Shown one piece after another: positions 6,932 to 14,771 of a stretch of DNA of 64,000 nucleotides (positions within the stretch are counted from its first letter, which is position 1; each line of letters begins with the position of its first letter). The stretch comes from Micromonospora sp. NBC_01813 (GTDB taxonomy: Bacteria; Actinomycetota; Actinomycetes; Mycobacteriales; Micromonosporaceae): positions 1,800,501 through 1,864,500 of the forward strand of contig NZ_CP109067.1 of the NCBI RefSeq assembly GCF_035917335.1, given 5' to 3'. Position numbers and translations under genes: made by a program. The notes beneath the pieces were generated by a model. It worked only from the letters and a program-made list of their open reading frames with translations, did no database searches and was not told the origin of the DNA.

Positions 6932-9109
6932 GTGTCCCAGCTGAGGCTCCACGCCCGCCGACTGACCGCGTTGTGCCTGCTCACCGCCGTCGTGGTGCTA
7001 GCCGTTCCCGGCCGGGCCGCAGCCGAGCCGCCGCTGCGGCTCGACACCCAGATCACCGATCAGGTGGGGGCGCTCGCCGGGCGGGAGTCTGAGGTCGATC
7101 AGGCCCTGCAGCGACTGGAGCAGGACACCGGCTGGCAACTGTTCGTCGTCTACGTCGACGACTTCGACGGCACCCCGGCACTGGACTGGGCCGACCAGAC
7201 CGCCGTCGCGTCGAGCCTGGGTGCCCGGGACGCGCTGCTGGCGGTCGCCGTCGTCGAGCGGGCGTACGCGTACTCGGTCGACGACCGCTTCCCACTCACC
7301 GACGACCAGCTCGATGAGGTCGCCGCCACCGCCATCGAGCCGGCGCTGGCCGCCGACGACTGGGCGGCTGCGGCGATCGGAGCGGCCGACGGCTACCGGC
7401 AGGCCGCAGCCGCCGGACCAGGCACGGACAACGGAGACGACGGACTGGCCGGAGGCCGGACCGCCATGGTGATGTGTCTGGTGACGCTGGCCGGAGCCGT
7501 CGTCGCGCTGCTCGCCTGGACCTGGTGGTACCGACGGGACCAGCGACGTCGCCAGCTCGGCAAGGTCATCGCCGACGGCCCGTACCCGGACGTGCCCACC
7601 GAGGACCTGACCGCTCGGGCGAACACCATGTTGATCGACACCGACAACGCGGTGACCGGTGCCGACGGCGAGCTGGGTCTGGCCACCGCGCAGTACGGAG
7701 CGCAAGCCACTGCCTCGTTCGTCGAGGCACTGGCCGCCGCCCGGGCCGACCTGGCCGAGGCGTTCCGGCTGCGGACGCAGCTCGACGAGCCGGCTCAGGG
7801 CTCCGACGCCGCCGCCCGGGAGCTGGCCCAGCGGCAGTTGCTCACCGGCATCATCGGTCGCTGCACCGCCGCCGCCGACCGGCTCGATGCCGAGTCCGCC
7901 GCCTTCGACGCGCTGCGCGACCTGGAGAACCGCCTCGATCAGGTCATCGACGAGCTGACCACCCGGCAGCGCGACGCCGGGCAACGGCTCCCCGCCGCCC
8001 GCGCCGAGCTGGCCGGCCTCTCGACCGAGTTCGCCGGACCGGTGCTGGACTCGGTCGACGGCAACGTCACCCAGGCCGAGGAGCTGTTGAGCTTCGCGAC
8101 CGCCGAGCTGCAACGGGCCGCCGCGCTGGCCGGCAGCGATGAACGGTCCACCGCAGCGGTCGCGGTCCGTACCGCTGGTGACGCGTTGGTGCAGGTCGAC
8201 GCCCTGCTCGCGGCGGTGATGACCGCCAGTGGCGACCTGCGGGCCGCGCACGCGGCGATCGCCGGCCTGGTCGCCGAGGTGGCCACCGATCTGGCCGCCG
8301 GGCAAGGTGCGCTGCGCGGCGGGGCACCTTCCGCCGCGACACCGCAGGCCGGTGTCGCAGCCGGGGTGCCGGCGGCGGAGGCCACCGCGTTGGCGTCGGC
8401 GGTCGCCGGCGCCGAGCAGGTGCTGACGGCGGTCCATGAGCAGCTGGCCCGCCGACCGATGGACCCGGTGGCGGCGCTGCGGCAGTTGGAGCATGCAGAC
8501 CGTGCGCTGGACGCCGCGCTCGGCGCGGTCCGCGACGCGGCGCAGCGGGTGGCGCGGGCGCGGGCGGTGCTGCCGCAGGCGATCATGGCCGCCCGCGCGG
8601 AGATCACCGCGACGGCGTCGTTCATCAGCACCCGGCGCGGCGCGGTCGGCGGCACCGCCCGGTCACATCTCGCCGAGGCGCAGCGGCTGCTCGATCACGC
8701 CGTCAGTGTCACCGAGAACGACCCGGTGCAGGCGTTGGCCAGCGCGCACCGGGCGGACCAGCTGGCGGAAGGAGCGCTCCAGGCGGCCTGGGCCGACGTC
8801 CAGCGGTGGGCGCCGCCAGCCGCCGGCTGGGGTCACGCCCAGACGGCACATCCCGGCACCGGGGCCTTCCTCGGTGGCCTGCTGGGCAGCAGCGGTCAGC
8901 GGCACGGCTGGTCGAGCCGGTCGAGCAGCAGTTTCAGCTCGGCCCGCCGGAGCAGTTCCGGCAGCTCCCGGCGCAGCGGTTCCGGTGGCGCGAGCCGGCG
9001 CGGCGGCAGCGGACGGAGCAGCAGCGGCGGCCGGCGCGGTGGGGGAAGTAGCGGCGGCCGGCGCGGCGGGGGCAGCGGCGGACGCCGGGGCGGCGGCGGA
9101 CGGTTCTGA
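6932..9109 (+). CDS. Secreted/membrane TPM-domain protein with coiled-coil region and Gly-Arg-Ser tail
   Basis: I chose the GTG at 6932 because GGGTGG lies 5 bp upstream; the product is 725 residues. Residues 1-32 are a signal peptide (LTALCLLTAVVVLAVPGRAAA). A TPM (TLP18.3/Psb32/MOLO-1) domain follows at about 40-165, with the typical GWQLFVVYVDDFDG and DALLAVAVVERAYAYSVD strands. A membrane helix at about 177-196 (MVMCLVTLAGAVVALLAWTW) comes next. A long Ala-rich helical segment of some 430 residues then lies on the cytoplasmic side. The final 80 residues are a low-complexity tail of SSRS and GGRRGGG units ending in Phe. TPM domains occur in photosystem II repair and in bacterial envelope proteins, but the bacterial role is poorly known. 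The glycine-arginine tail could bind nucleic acid or acidic polymers. Confidence 0.85.
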   Translation: MSQLRLHARRLTALCLLTAVVVLAVPGRAAAEPPLRLDTQITDQVGALAGRESEVDQALQRLEQDTGWQLFVVYVDDFDGTPALDWADQTAVASSLGARDALLAVAVVERAYAYSVDDRFPLTDDQLDEVAATAIEPALAADDWAAAAIGAADGYRQAAAAGPGTDNGDDGLAGGRTAMVMCLVTLAGAVVALLAWTWWYRRDQRRRQLGKVIADGPYPDVPTEDLTARANTMLIDTDNAVTGADGELGLATAQYGAQATASFVEALAAARADLAEAFRLRTQLDEPAQGSDAAARELAQRQLLTGIIGRCTAAADRLDAESAAFDALRDLENRLDQVIDELTTRQRDAGQRLPAARAELAGLSTEFAGPVLDSVDGNVTQAEELLSFATAELQRAAALAGSDERSTAAVAVRTAGDALVQVDALLAAVMTASGDLRAAHAAIAGLVAEVATDLAAGQGALRGGAPSAATPQAGVAAGVPAAEATALASAVAGAEQVLTAVHEQLARRPMDPVAALRQLEHADRALDAALGAVRDAAQRVARARAVLPQAIMAARAEITATASFISTRRGAVGGTARSHLAEAQRLLDHAVSVTENDPVQALASAHRADQLAEGALQAAWADVQRWAPPAAGWGHAQTAHPGTGAFLGGLLGSSGQRHGWSSRSSSSFSSARRSSSGSSRRSGSGGASRRGGSGRSSSGGRRGGGSSGGRRGGGSGGRRGGGGRF

Positions 9110-9120
9110 CCGGCCGCGGC

Positions 9121-9423
9121 TCAGCCGACTGGCGGCATCGCGATCCGCAGGCTGAGCGCACCGTGCAGGTCGAGCCAGACGTCGTGCGGTCCGCGTACCA
9201 GCCGCAGCAGCACGCCGGTGCAGTGCGGGCAGCGGGCGACCAGGCCGGGTGCGGCCGGGTAGACCATCAGGGCGGCGAGCGGACCGGCCTCGCCGCAGCT
9301 CGCGCAGCGGCCGACAGCGGCGGTGACGTCGACCGCGAATATCTCGGCGAGCGGCCCGGCCAGGGCGTTGCCGTCCAGGTGCTGCTCGTCGGGCAACACC
9401 GAGGTAGCTTGCTGTTCGGGCAT
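9121..9423 (-). CDS. DUF6510-type zinc-ribbon protein
   Basis: This 100-residue protein begins with the conserved LDGNALAGPLAEIFAVDVTAA segment and has two Cys pairs, RCASCG and RCPHC, spaced like a zinc ribbon. It matches the small actinobacterial family I know as DUF6510, whose function is undescribed. It is the last gene of a three-gene leftward operon. GGAGG precedes the ATG by 5 bp, and the start lies right at the stop of the flavin reductase gene (TGACATG). The neighbours suggest a role with the molybdenum/flavin pair, for example metal or electron handling, but nothing in the sequence shows catalysis. Confidence 0.85.
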   Translation of the reverse strand: MPEQQATSVLPDEQHLDGNALAGPLAEIFAVDVTAAVGRCASCGEAGPLAALMVYPAAPGLVARCPHCTGVLLRLVRGPHDVWLDLHGALSLRIAMPPVG

Positions 9424-9424
9424 G

Positions 9425-10177
9425 TCAGCCTCCGGTTGGTCCGAACCGTTCGGTGCGGACGCGACGTGGGTCGTGCCCGAGTGCGATCAGGATGTCGGCG
9501 ACCGTCTCGACGAAGCCGGTCGGCCCGCAGACGAAGCAGGCCGGTTCGAGCATGGCCGGCCAGCCGTCGGTGTTGACCCGGGACACCCCGATCCGGCCTA
9601 CCTGGCCGGGCCAGCTCTCGGGCGCTTCGCGGGTGTAGGCGTAGCTGACGTCGAGTCCGGCGTCGTCGCGGGCCCGGCCGCGCAGCTCGTCGGCGTAGTA
9701 GACGTCGGCCGGCGTACGCACCGAGTAGATCAGCCGGAACGGCACCCGGCTGGCGGCGGCCCGCCGAGCCCGGATCATCGCGATCAGCGGGACGATCCCC
9801 GATCCGCCGGCGACCAGCAGCACCGGGTCGGTGGTCTCCGAACGCCAGACGAACCAGCCGCCGACCGGTCCGCGGATCTCCACCGGGTCGCCGACGGCGT
9901 ACGGGCCGGCGAGGTAGCCGGAGACCTCGCCGTCGGGGACCCGCTGCACGGTCAGCTCGACCCGGTCGCCGTCCGGAGCATTGGCGATCGAGTAGCTGCG
10001 TTGTGCCTGGTAGCCGTCGGGGGCGGTGAGCCGCACGTCGACGTGCTGGCCGGGCAGGTGTCCGGGCCAGTCCGGACAGTCGAGGATCAGCGTACGGGCG
10101 GTCGGTGTCTCGTCGCGCACAGCGGCGAGCCGGGCCACCCGCCAGCTCAGTCTCCCTGGTACCGCTGCTCGCGCCAT
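9425..10177 (-). CDS. Ferredoxin reductase-type FAD/NAD(P)H oxidoreductase
   Basis: The 250-residue protein has the two domains of the ferredoxin-NADP reductase superfamily. The FAD domain carries RSYSIANAPDGD, an R-x-Y-S motif that binds FAD. The NAD(P) domain carries LLVAGGSGIVPLIAMIRAR and ends with the CFVCGPTGFVETV motif typical of this family. There is no 2Fe-2S domain, so electrons probably pass to or from a separate partner. The start ATG (10177) lies inside the end of the upstream molybdopterin enzyme gene (31-bp overlap), so the two are translationally coupled and are likely partners. The reductase would supply electrons from NAD(P)H to the molybdenum centre. A start slightly further downstream cannot be excluded. 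Confidence 0.9.
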   Translation of the reverse strand: MARAAVPGRLSWRVARLAAVRDETPTARTLILDCPDWPGHLPGQHVDVRLTAPDGYQAQRSYSIANAPDGDRVELTVQRVPDGEVSGYLAGPYAVGDPVEIRGPVGGWFVWRSETTDPVLLVAGGSGIVPLIAMIRARRAAASRVPFRLIYSVRTPADVYYADELRGRARDDAGLDVSYAYTREAPESWPGQVGRIGVSRVNTDGWPAMLEPACFVCGPTGFVETVADILIALGHDPRRVRTERFGPTGG

Positions 10178-10749
10178 GGGTCCCCGTAGTCGTGGTAGCC
10201 GGCGGTCTCCCAGAAGCCCGGTTCGTCGTCGGTGAGCAGCCGCAGGCCGTGCACCCATTTCGCCGACTTCCAGAAGTACAGGTGCGGCACCAGCAGTCGG
10301 GCCGGGCCGCCGTGTTCCGGGGCCAGGTCGGCGTCGTCGTACCGGTAGGCGATCCAGGCCTGGCCGTCGAGCAGGTCCGCCAGCGGCAGGTTCGTGGTGT
10401 AGCCGCCGTACGAGTGGGCGAGGGCGTAGTCGGCGGTGGTCTCGACTCCGGCCAGCAACGTGTCGAGGGAGACGCCGTGCCAGCGGGTGCCGAGCTTGGA
10501 CCATTGGGTCACACAGTGGATGTCGACGGTGACGTCCTCACTCGGCAGGTCGAGGAGTTGCGGCCAGCTCCACCGCTGCTCGCCGCCGTCCTCGGCGGTG
10601 ATGACGAACTCCCAGCCGGCGAGGTCGATGCGTGGGGTGGGCCCGGCGGACAGCACCGGAAAGTCCTCGGTCAGGTACTGGCCCGGCGGCAGGGTGACCG
10701 CGCCGGGAGAACGTGGACGGCCCTGGAACCCGGGCGACACGATACCCAT
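10147..10749 (-). CDS. Sulfite oxidase-like molybdopterin-dependent oxidoreductase
   Basis: This 200-residue protein is a single molybdopterin domain of the sulfite oxidase/MsrP class. The likely molybdenum ligand is C79 in DIHCVTQWSKLGTRWHG, followed by the conserved HSYGGYTTNLPL and PEHGGPARLLVPHLYFWKSAKW segments. There is no signal peptide or twin-arginine motif, so it should act in the cytoplasm, unlike MsrP. It leads an operon with a flavin reductase and a DUF6510 protein. The substrate is unknown; oxidised sulfur compounds or N-oxides are possible by family. A 14-bp perfect palindrome sits 5 bp before the start and no Shine-Dalgarno is seen, so the transcript may be leaderless or controlled at this site. 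Confidence 0.9.
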   Translation of the reverse strand: MGIVSPGFQGRPRSPGAVTLPPGQYLTEDFPVLSAGPTPRIDLAGWEFVITAEDGGEQRWSWPQLLDLPSEDVTVDIHCVTQWSKLGTRWHGVSLDTLLAGVETTADYALAHSYGGYTTNLPLADLLDGQAWIAYRYDDADLAPEHGGPARLLVPHLYFWKSAKWVHGLRLLTDDEPGFWETAGYHDYGDPWREQRYQGD

Positions 10750-10753
10750 CGGA

Positions 10754-10767
10754 CAGTGGTACCACTG
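10754..10767. promoter_or_regulatory. 14-bp perfect palindrome abutting the redox operon start
   Basis: CAGTGGTACCACTG is a perfect palindrome ending 5 bp upstream of the first codon of the molybdopterin enzyme gene. Its size and position fit a repressor operator (for example TetR or MarR type), but no regulator gene lies beside it. It could also be chance. Confidence 0.4.
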
Positions 10768-10807
10768 GTCGGGCAGGTACGCCAGCGGTCCGCCGGAAAT
10801 GCACCCG

Positions 10808-11122
10808 TCAGAGGTCGAACAGGTCCCGCATGGCTTCTTCCAGACGCACCATGCTGGCGCCGGTGACCATGCCGACGCGTTCCGCGCCGGAGTTGCCGGA
10901 GATGCGGCGCATCCGGTTGACCACGACGACGCCGGAAAGTGGGTCGGTCTCGGCCAGCGGCACCGCGAACGGCGGCAGGGTCGTCGCGCCCCGTTGGCGG
11001 ACGATCGGCGCGCAGTACGGTGCGGCCCGGGGCCGTTCGTTGTGCGTGTCGCCGGAGAGCACCACCACCCGGTAGCGCAGGTCCGAACGGTCGCCGACGG
11101 TCCAGATCTCGCCGCGGTTCAC
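10808..11122 (-). CDS. PemK/MazF-family toxin (endoribonuclease)
   Basis: The 104-residue protein starts with MNRGEIWTVG, the classic MazF/PemK opening, and contains YRVVVLSGDTHN and the strand DPLSGVVVVNRMRRI that carries the RNA-binding arginine region of the family. MazF toxins cut mRNA at specific short sites and stall growth. Its GTG start overlaps the stop of the upstream antitoxin gene by 4 bp (GTGA), the usual antitoxin-first, coupled layout. The cut specificity cannot be read from the sequence. Confidence 0.9.
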   Translation of the reverse strand: MNRGEIWTVGDRSDLRYRVVVLSGDTHNERPRAAPYCAPIVRQRGATTLPPFAVPLAETDPLSGVVVVNRMRRISGNSGAERVGMVTGASMVRLEEAMRDLFDL

Positions 11123-11370
11123 GCCGCGTCAGACAGGTCGGACCAGCCGGACTCCAGGGTGTCCGCGAGCCGGTCGAAGCCGTCGAGTTCGTCGCGGACC
11201 TCCGGGTTGGCGGCCAGCCACTCCTCGTGGGCCCGGGCGGAGTCGCGCCGGGCCTCCCGGCGGGCGGCGCGGTCCATCCAGTCGGAGAGCGTCATTCCTT
11301 CCCGCTCGGCAGCGGCGCGCGCTCGGGCCAAGGTCTCCGGACTCAGGCGCAGCGTGACCATGTCTGCCAT
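11119..11370 (-). CDS. Ribbon-helix-helix antitoxin
   Basis: The 83-residue product starts MADMVTLRLSPETLARARAAAE, a ribbon-helix-helix DNA-binding fold (a beta strand followed by two helices), and ends in an acidic helical tail that would wrap the toxin. It lies directly upstream of and overlaps the MazF-like gene, so it should neutralise that toxin and repress its own operon. The ATG at 11370 was chosen over the upstream extension because the fold begins there; a second ATG three codons later is equally possible. No clear ribosome site is seen. A small inverted repeat just upstream is a candidate autoregulatory site. Confidence 0.87.
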   Translation of the reverse strand: MADMVTLRLSPETLARARAAAEREGMTLSDWMDRAARREARRDSARAHEEWLAANPEVRDELDGFDRLADTLESGWSDLSDAA

Positions 11371-11375
11371 GTCGC

Positions 11376-11390
11376 GATGGTACGACCATC
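11376..11390. promoter_or_regulatory. Candidate antitoxin operator
   Basis: GATGGT-ACG-ACCATC is a perfect 6-bp inverted repeat with a 3-bp centre, starting 6 bp upstream of the antitoxin start. Ribbon-helix-helix antitoxins normally bind such a site next to their own start. Functional assignment is inference. Confidence 0.4.
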
Positions 11391-11519
11391 CCGGCCGGTA
11401 CGCCGCCCCGGGCTGCCGCTGGGGCGGCCCGGGCATGTCGGTGTCGGTCCACTCGGCCGGTGTTCCAGCGAAGGATCATGCCTGCGACCGGGACCAGTTG
11501 TAACGTTTAAGGATAACCA

Positions 11520-11548
11520 TTGACGTAGATGTAACAGCCTCCTAACCT
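11520..11548 (+). promoter_or_regulatory. Candidate sigma-70-type promoter for the sugar ABC operon
   Basis: TTGACG at 11520-11525 and TAACCT at 11543-11548 are separated by 17 bp, in a locally AT-rich stretch 80-100 bp upstream of the lipoprotein gene. The predicted start of transcription, around 11555, falls beside the palindrome at 11557-11564. Confidence 0.5.
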
Positions 11549-11552
11549 ACGT

Positions 11553-11568
11553 TGACAAGCGCTTCCTG
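11553..11568. promoter_or_regulatory. LacI-family-type operator
   Basis: TGACAAGCGCTTCCTG contains the perfect 8-bp core AAGCGCTT (11557-11564) centred on CG-type symmetry, as in LacI/CcpA-like sites. It lies just after the candidate promoter of the sugar importer operon, where a bound repressor would block initiation. No LacI-family regulator gene is in the window, so the regulator would be encoded elsewhere. Confidence 0.5.
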
Positions 11569-11624
11569 TGGTCTGCGTCACCCGCCGACGTCGCCGCTCG
11601 TCACCCGGGATCCGGAGGTTCAGC

Positions 11625-12893
11625 ATGGCAATATTGAAACGATTCAGGACGGTCCTTGCCACCTCGGCCGCACTTGCGTTGATCGCCACCGGTGCGGCGG
11701 CATGCGGGAACGACAGCGAATCGGGCCCGGTGACCCTGCGCTACTCCTGGTGGGGCAACGCCGACCGGGCCGACCTCATGCAGCAGGCGATCGACCTGTT
11801 CGAGGACCGCAACCCGGACATCACCGTCACCCCCAGCTTCCAGGAGTACGAGGCGTACTGGCAGAAGCTGACCACCGAGACCGCCGGCGGCAACATGCCG
11901 GACGTAATCCAGATGGACTTCTCCTACCTACGCGAGTACGCCGACCGCGGCGTCCTGTACGACCTCGACGACCAGACCGGCGACGCGCTCGTACTCGATG
12001 ATCTGCTCGCCGGGTTCGACGGCGTCGGGGAGGTCGACGACGCCCGCTACGCGGTGCCGATCGGCGGCAACACCTGGAGCATGTTCTACAACCCGGCGCT
12101 GTTCACCCAGGCCGACGTGCCCGCCCCGCAGGTCGGCTGGACCTGGGCCGACTACCACGCCGCGATGGCCGCCATCAAGTCCACCACCGGCGTCTACGGC
12201 GGCGGCAACTACACCGGCGTGATCTACAACCTGGAGGCACAACTCCGCCAGGAGGGTGGCGCGCTGTTCACCGAGGACGGCCAACTCGGCTTCGACCAGG
12301 AGCGGCTGGCACGGTTCTGGCAGCAGGGTCAGGACCTGATCGCCCAGGACGTCGTCCTGCCGGTGGAGACCGCGGTCCAGATCAAGCCGGCCTCGCTGTG
12401 GGTGGACGACCTGGCCGCGTCCGACCTCGGCTGGGACAACTTCCTGGTCCGCTACGCGGGCGAGACCGACACCGAGATCCGCCTCGGCCCGTTGCCGAGC
12501 GACGACCCGGAGCGACTCGGCCAGTATCTCAAGCCAGCGATGCTGCTGAGCGCGTCGGCGCGGACCGAGCATCCCGAAGCCGCCGCCAAGCTGATCTCCT
12601 TCATGATCAACGATCCGGAGGTGGGCCGGATCTTCGGCGGCAACCGGGGTCTGCCGGCCACCAACGCCCAGCGCGAGGCAGCCGAACTCGACGGGCCGCT
12701 CGCCGACGTCGCCGCGTACGAGGAGACGATCGCCGACCAGCTGACCCAGGCGCCACCGGCCCCGCCGCGCGGTGCCGGCGGCGTCGAGGCCGCGTTCATC
12801 CGGATCAGCGAGGAACTGCACTACGGCCGGATCAGCGTGCAACAGGCCGTCGACCAGTTCTTCACCGAAGCCGAGGACATCCTCCAGTCCTGA
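11625..12893 (+). CDS. ABC sugar transporter, substrate-binding lipoprotein
   Basis: The 422-residue protein starts at the ATG preceded by GGAGG. It has a lipoprotein signal ending GAAACGND, with the lipidated cysteine at residue 27. The mature part is a family 1 extracellular solute-binding protein: VTLRYSWWGNADR near the start, PDITVTPSFQEYEAYWQKLTT, and a sugar-pocket region with VGWTWADYHAAM. It would capture a carbohydrate outside the membrane and hand it to the two permeases encoded downstream. The substrate is likely a mono- or oligosaccharide of the MalE/UgpB class. There is no ATPase gene; such importers commonly share a general ATPase (MsiK-type) encoded elsewhere. A LacI-type site lies upstream. 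Confidence 0.93.
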   Translation: MAILKRFRTVLATSAALALIATGAAACGNDSESGPVTLRYSWWGNADRADLMQQAIDLFEDRNPDITVTPSFQEYEAYWQKLTTETAGGNMPDVIQMDFSYLREYADRGVLYDLDDQTGDALVLDDLLAGFDGVGEVDDARYAVPIGGNTWSMFYNPALFTQADVPAPQVGWTWADYHAAMAAIKSTTGVYGGGNYTGVIYNLEAQLRQEGGALFTEDGQLGFDQERLARFWQQGQDLIAQDVVLPVETAVQIKPASLWVDDLAASDLGWDNFLVRYAGETDTEIRLGPLPSDDPERLGQYLKPAMLLSASARTEHPEAAAKLISFMINDPEVGRIFGGNRGLPATNAQREAAELDGPLADVAAYEETIADQLTQAPPAPPRGAGGVEAAFIRISEELHYGRISVQQAVDQFFTEAEDILQS

Positions 12894-12912
12894 CCGGCGA
12901 GGAGATCCACCG

Positions 12913-13872
12913 ATGCCCACCAACGCGGTCACCGCGACGCGGACCGGACCCGGCTTCGACGAACGGCCGGTGACGCCGTCGCGGCGGCGCCGGCCCGGCG
13001 ACGGACTGGCCGGTTACCTGTTCCTGTCTCCCTGGATCGTCGGCATGCTGCTGCTGACGATCGGCCCGATGGCCGCCTCGCTCTACCTGTCGTTCACCGA
13101 CTACAACCTGTTCACCACGCCGGAATGGATCGGTATCGACAACTACCGACGACTCTTCGACGACAGCCGGTGGCTGCGGTCCGTCCAGGTGACCGGGATG
13201 TACGTGCTGCTGGCCGTGCCGGTCAAGCTCGCGGCGGCGCTCGCGGTGGCGATGCTGCTCAACAGCCAGCGACGCGGCCAGGGCATCTACCGGGCGGCCT
13301 TCTACGGCCCGTCGCTGATCGGCGCCAGCGTCAGCGTCGCCATCGTCTGGAAGGCGCTGTTCAGCGACGACGCCGCAGTCGACCGGCTGCTGAGCATGGT
13401 CGGTATCCGCACCGGCGGCTGGGTCGGCAACCCCGACTTCTCGCTGCTGATGCTGGTGCTGCTGGCCGCCTGGCAGTTCGGTGCGCCGATGGTGATCTTC
13501 CTGGCCGGACTCAAGCAGGTCCCCCGCGAACTCTACGAGGCAGCCGAGGTCGACGGCGCCGGCCGGTGGCGCCGGTTCTGGTCGGTGACGGTGCCGATGA
13601 TCTCCCCGGTGATCTTCTTCAACCTGCTGTTGGAGACGATCAACTCGTTCCAGATCTTCACCTCGGCGTACGTCATCGGTGGACGCAACGGCAGTCCGGC
13701 CGGATCGACCCTGTTCTACACGGTCTACCTGTACGACCGGGGCTTCACCGACTTCCGGATGGGTTACGCCTCGGCGATGGCCTGGATGCTGCTGCTCGGC
13801 GTCGGGCTGGTGACCGCGATGCTCTTCCGCACCGCCCGGGGTTGGGTCCACTACTCGGGAGACAACCGATGA
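12913..13872 (+). CDS. ABC sugar transporter permease (MalF/UgpA type)
   Basis: This 319-residue membrane protein has six predicted helices, beginning with LAGYLFLSPWIVGMLLLTIGPM. It has the EAA loop ELYEAAEVDGAGRWRRFWSVTVP that contacts the ATPase. It follows the binding-protein gene by 19 bp, with a GGAG ribosome site, and overlaps the next permease by 4 bp (ATGA). It forms one half of the membrane channel of the sugar importer. Confidence 0.94.
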   Translation: MPTNAVTATRTGPGFDERPVTPSRRRRPGDGLAGYLFLSPWIVGMLLLTIGPMAASLYLSFTDYNLFTTPEWIGIDNYRRLFDDSRWLRSVQVTGMYVLLAVPVKLAAALAVAMLLNSQRRGQGIYRAAFYGPSLIGASVSVAIVWKALFSDDAAVDRLLSMVGIRTGGWVGNPDFSLLMLVLLAAWQFGAPMVIFLAGLKQVPRELYEAAEVDGAGRWRRFWSVTVPMISPVIFFNLLLETINSFQIFTSAYVIGGRNGSPAGSTLFYTVYLYDRGFTDFRMGYASAMAWMLLLGVGLVTAMLFRTARGWVHYSGDNR

Positions 13873-14771
13873 GCTCCAGCGGGCAGGGCGCGACGAACCC
13901 AGCCGGCATCGGTGCCGGCCGCCGGCGGGCCGGCCGACGCCGCCGGTGGGGCAGCATCGGCTGGCATCTCGCGGCGCTGGCGCTGCTCGCGGTCATTCTC
14001 TACCCGGTGGCCTGGGTGGTCTCCGCGTCGTTCACGCCATCGGCGTCGATCATCGGCGATCTGGAGCTGCTGCCCCGCGACCCGACGACCGACAACTACC
14101 GGCGCGCGGCCGAGGGCATGGCCGGCATCAGCGTCTGGCGGTTCTTCTGGAACTCGACGGTGCTGGCGGTGCTCGCCGTGGTCGGCACGGTCGCGTCGTC
14201 CGCGCTGGCCGGGTACGCCTTCGCCCGGCTACGGTTCCGTGGCCGGTCGACCATGTTCGTACTGATGATCTCCACGCTGCTGCTGCCGTTCCACGTGCTG
14301 ATCGTCCCGCAGTACGCGGTCTTCCAGAATCTCGGGCTGGTCGACACCTACGCGCCGCTGCTGCTGGGCAAGTTCCTGGCCGCCGAGGCGTTCTTCGTCT
14401 TCCTGATGGTGCAGTTCATGCGCAACATCCCGAACGAGCTGGACGAGTCCGCCCGGATCGACGGCGCCGGGCAGTGGGGCACCTTCTGGCACATCATCCT
14501 GCCGCTGTCCCGGCCAGCGATGATCACCACCGCGATCTTCACGTTCATCTGGACCTGGAACGACTTCCTCGGCCCGCTGATCTACCTCAGTACGCCGGAC
14601 AAGTACCCGTTGCCGCTGGCCCTGCAGCTCTACATAGACCAGACCACGTTGTCCGACTACGGTGCCCTGATGGCGATGTCGATGCTCGCGTTGCTACCGG
14701 TCATCGGCTTCTTCCTGTTCTTCCAGCGGTTCCTGGTCGAAGGGGTGTCCACTTCGGGGTTGAAGGGTTGA
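13869..14771 (+). CDS. ABC sugar transporter permease (MalG/UgpE type)
   Basis: The 300-residue protein is the second importer permease. It has a basic cytoplasmic N-terminus (GRRRAGRRRRWG), a first helix AALALLAVILYPVAWVV, and the EAA loop ELDESARIDGAGQWGTFWHIILP. The helix order and the short ending (VEGVSTSGLKG) are typical of the carbohydrate uptake CUT1 class. Its ATG overlaps the preceding stop, and its TGA overlaps the likely TTG start of the next gene, so the operon is translationally coupled. Confidence 0.95.
   Translation: MSSSGQGATNPAGIGAGRRRAGRRRRWGSIGWHLAALALLAVILYPVAWVVSASFTPSASIIGDLELLPRDPTTDNYRRAAEGMAGISVWRFFWNSTVLAVLAVVGTVASSALAGYAFARLRFRGRSTMFVLMISTLLLPFHVLIVPQYAVFQNLGLVDTYAPLLLGKFLAAEAFFVFLMVQFMRNIPNELDESARIDGAGQWGTFWHIILPLSRPAMITTAIFTFIWTWNDFLGPLIYLSTPDKYPLPLALQLYIDQTTLSDYGALMAMSMLALLPVIGFFLFFQRFLVEGVSTSGLKG

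Noticed and set aside
6232-7056. Leftward open frame spanning the GNAT-TPM intergenic region
   Set aside because: It overlaps two real genes on the other strand, and the translated sequence has low-complexity, Arg-rich segments with no domain.
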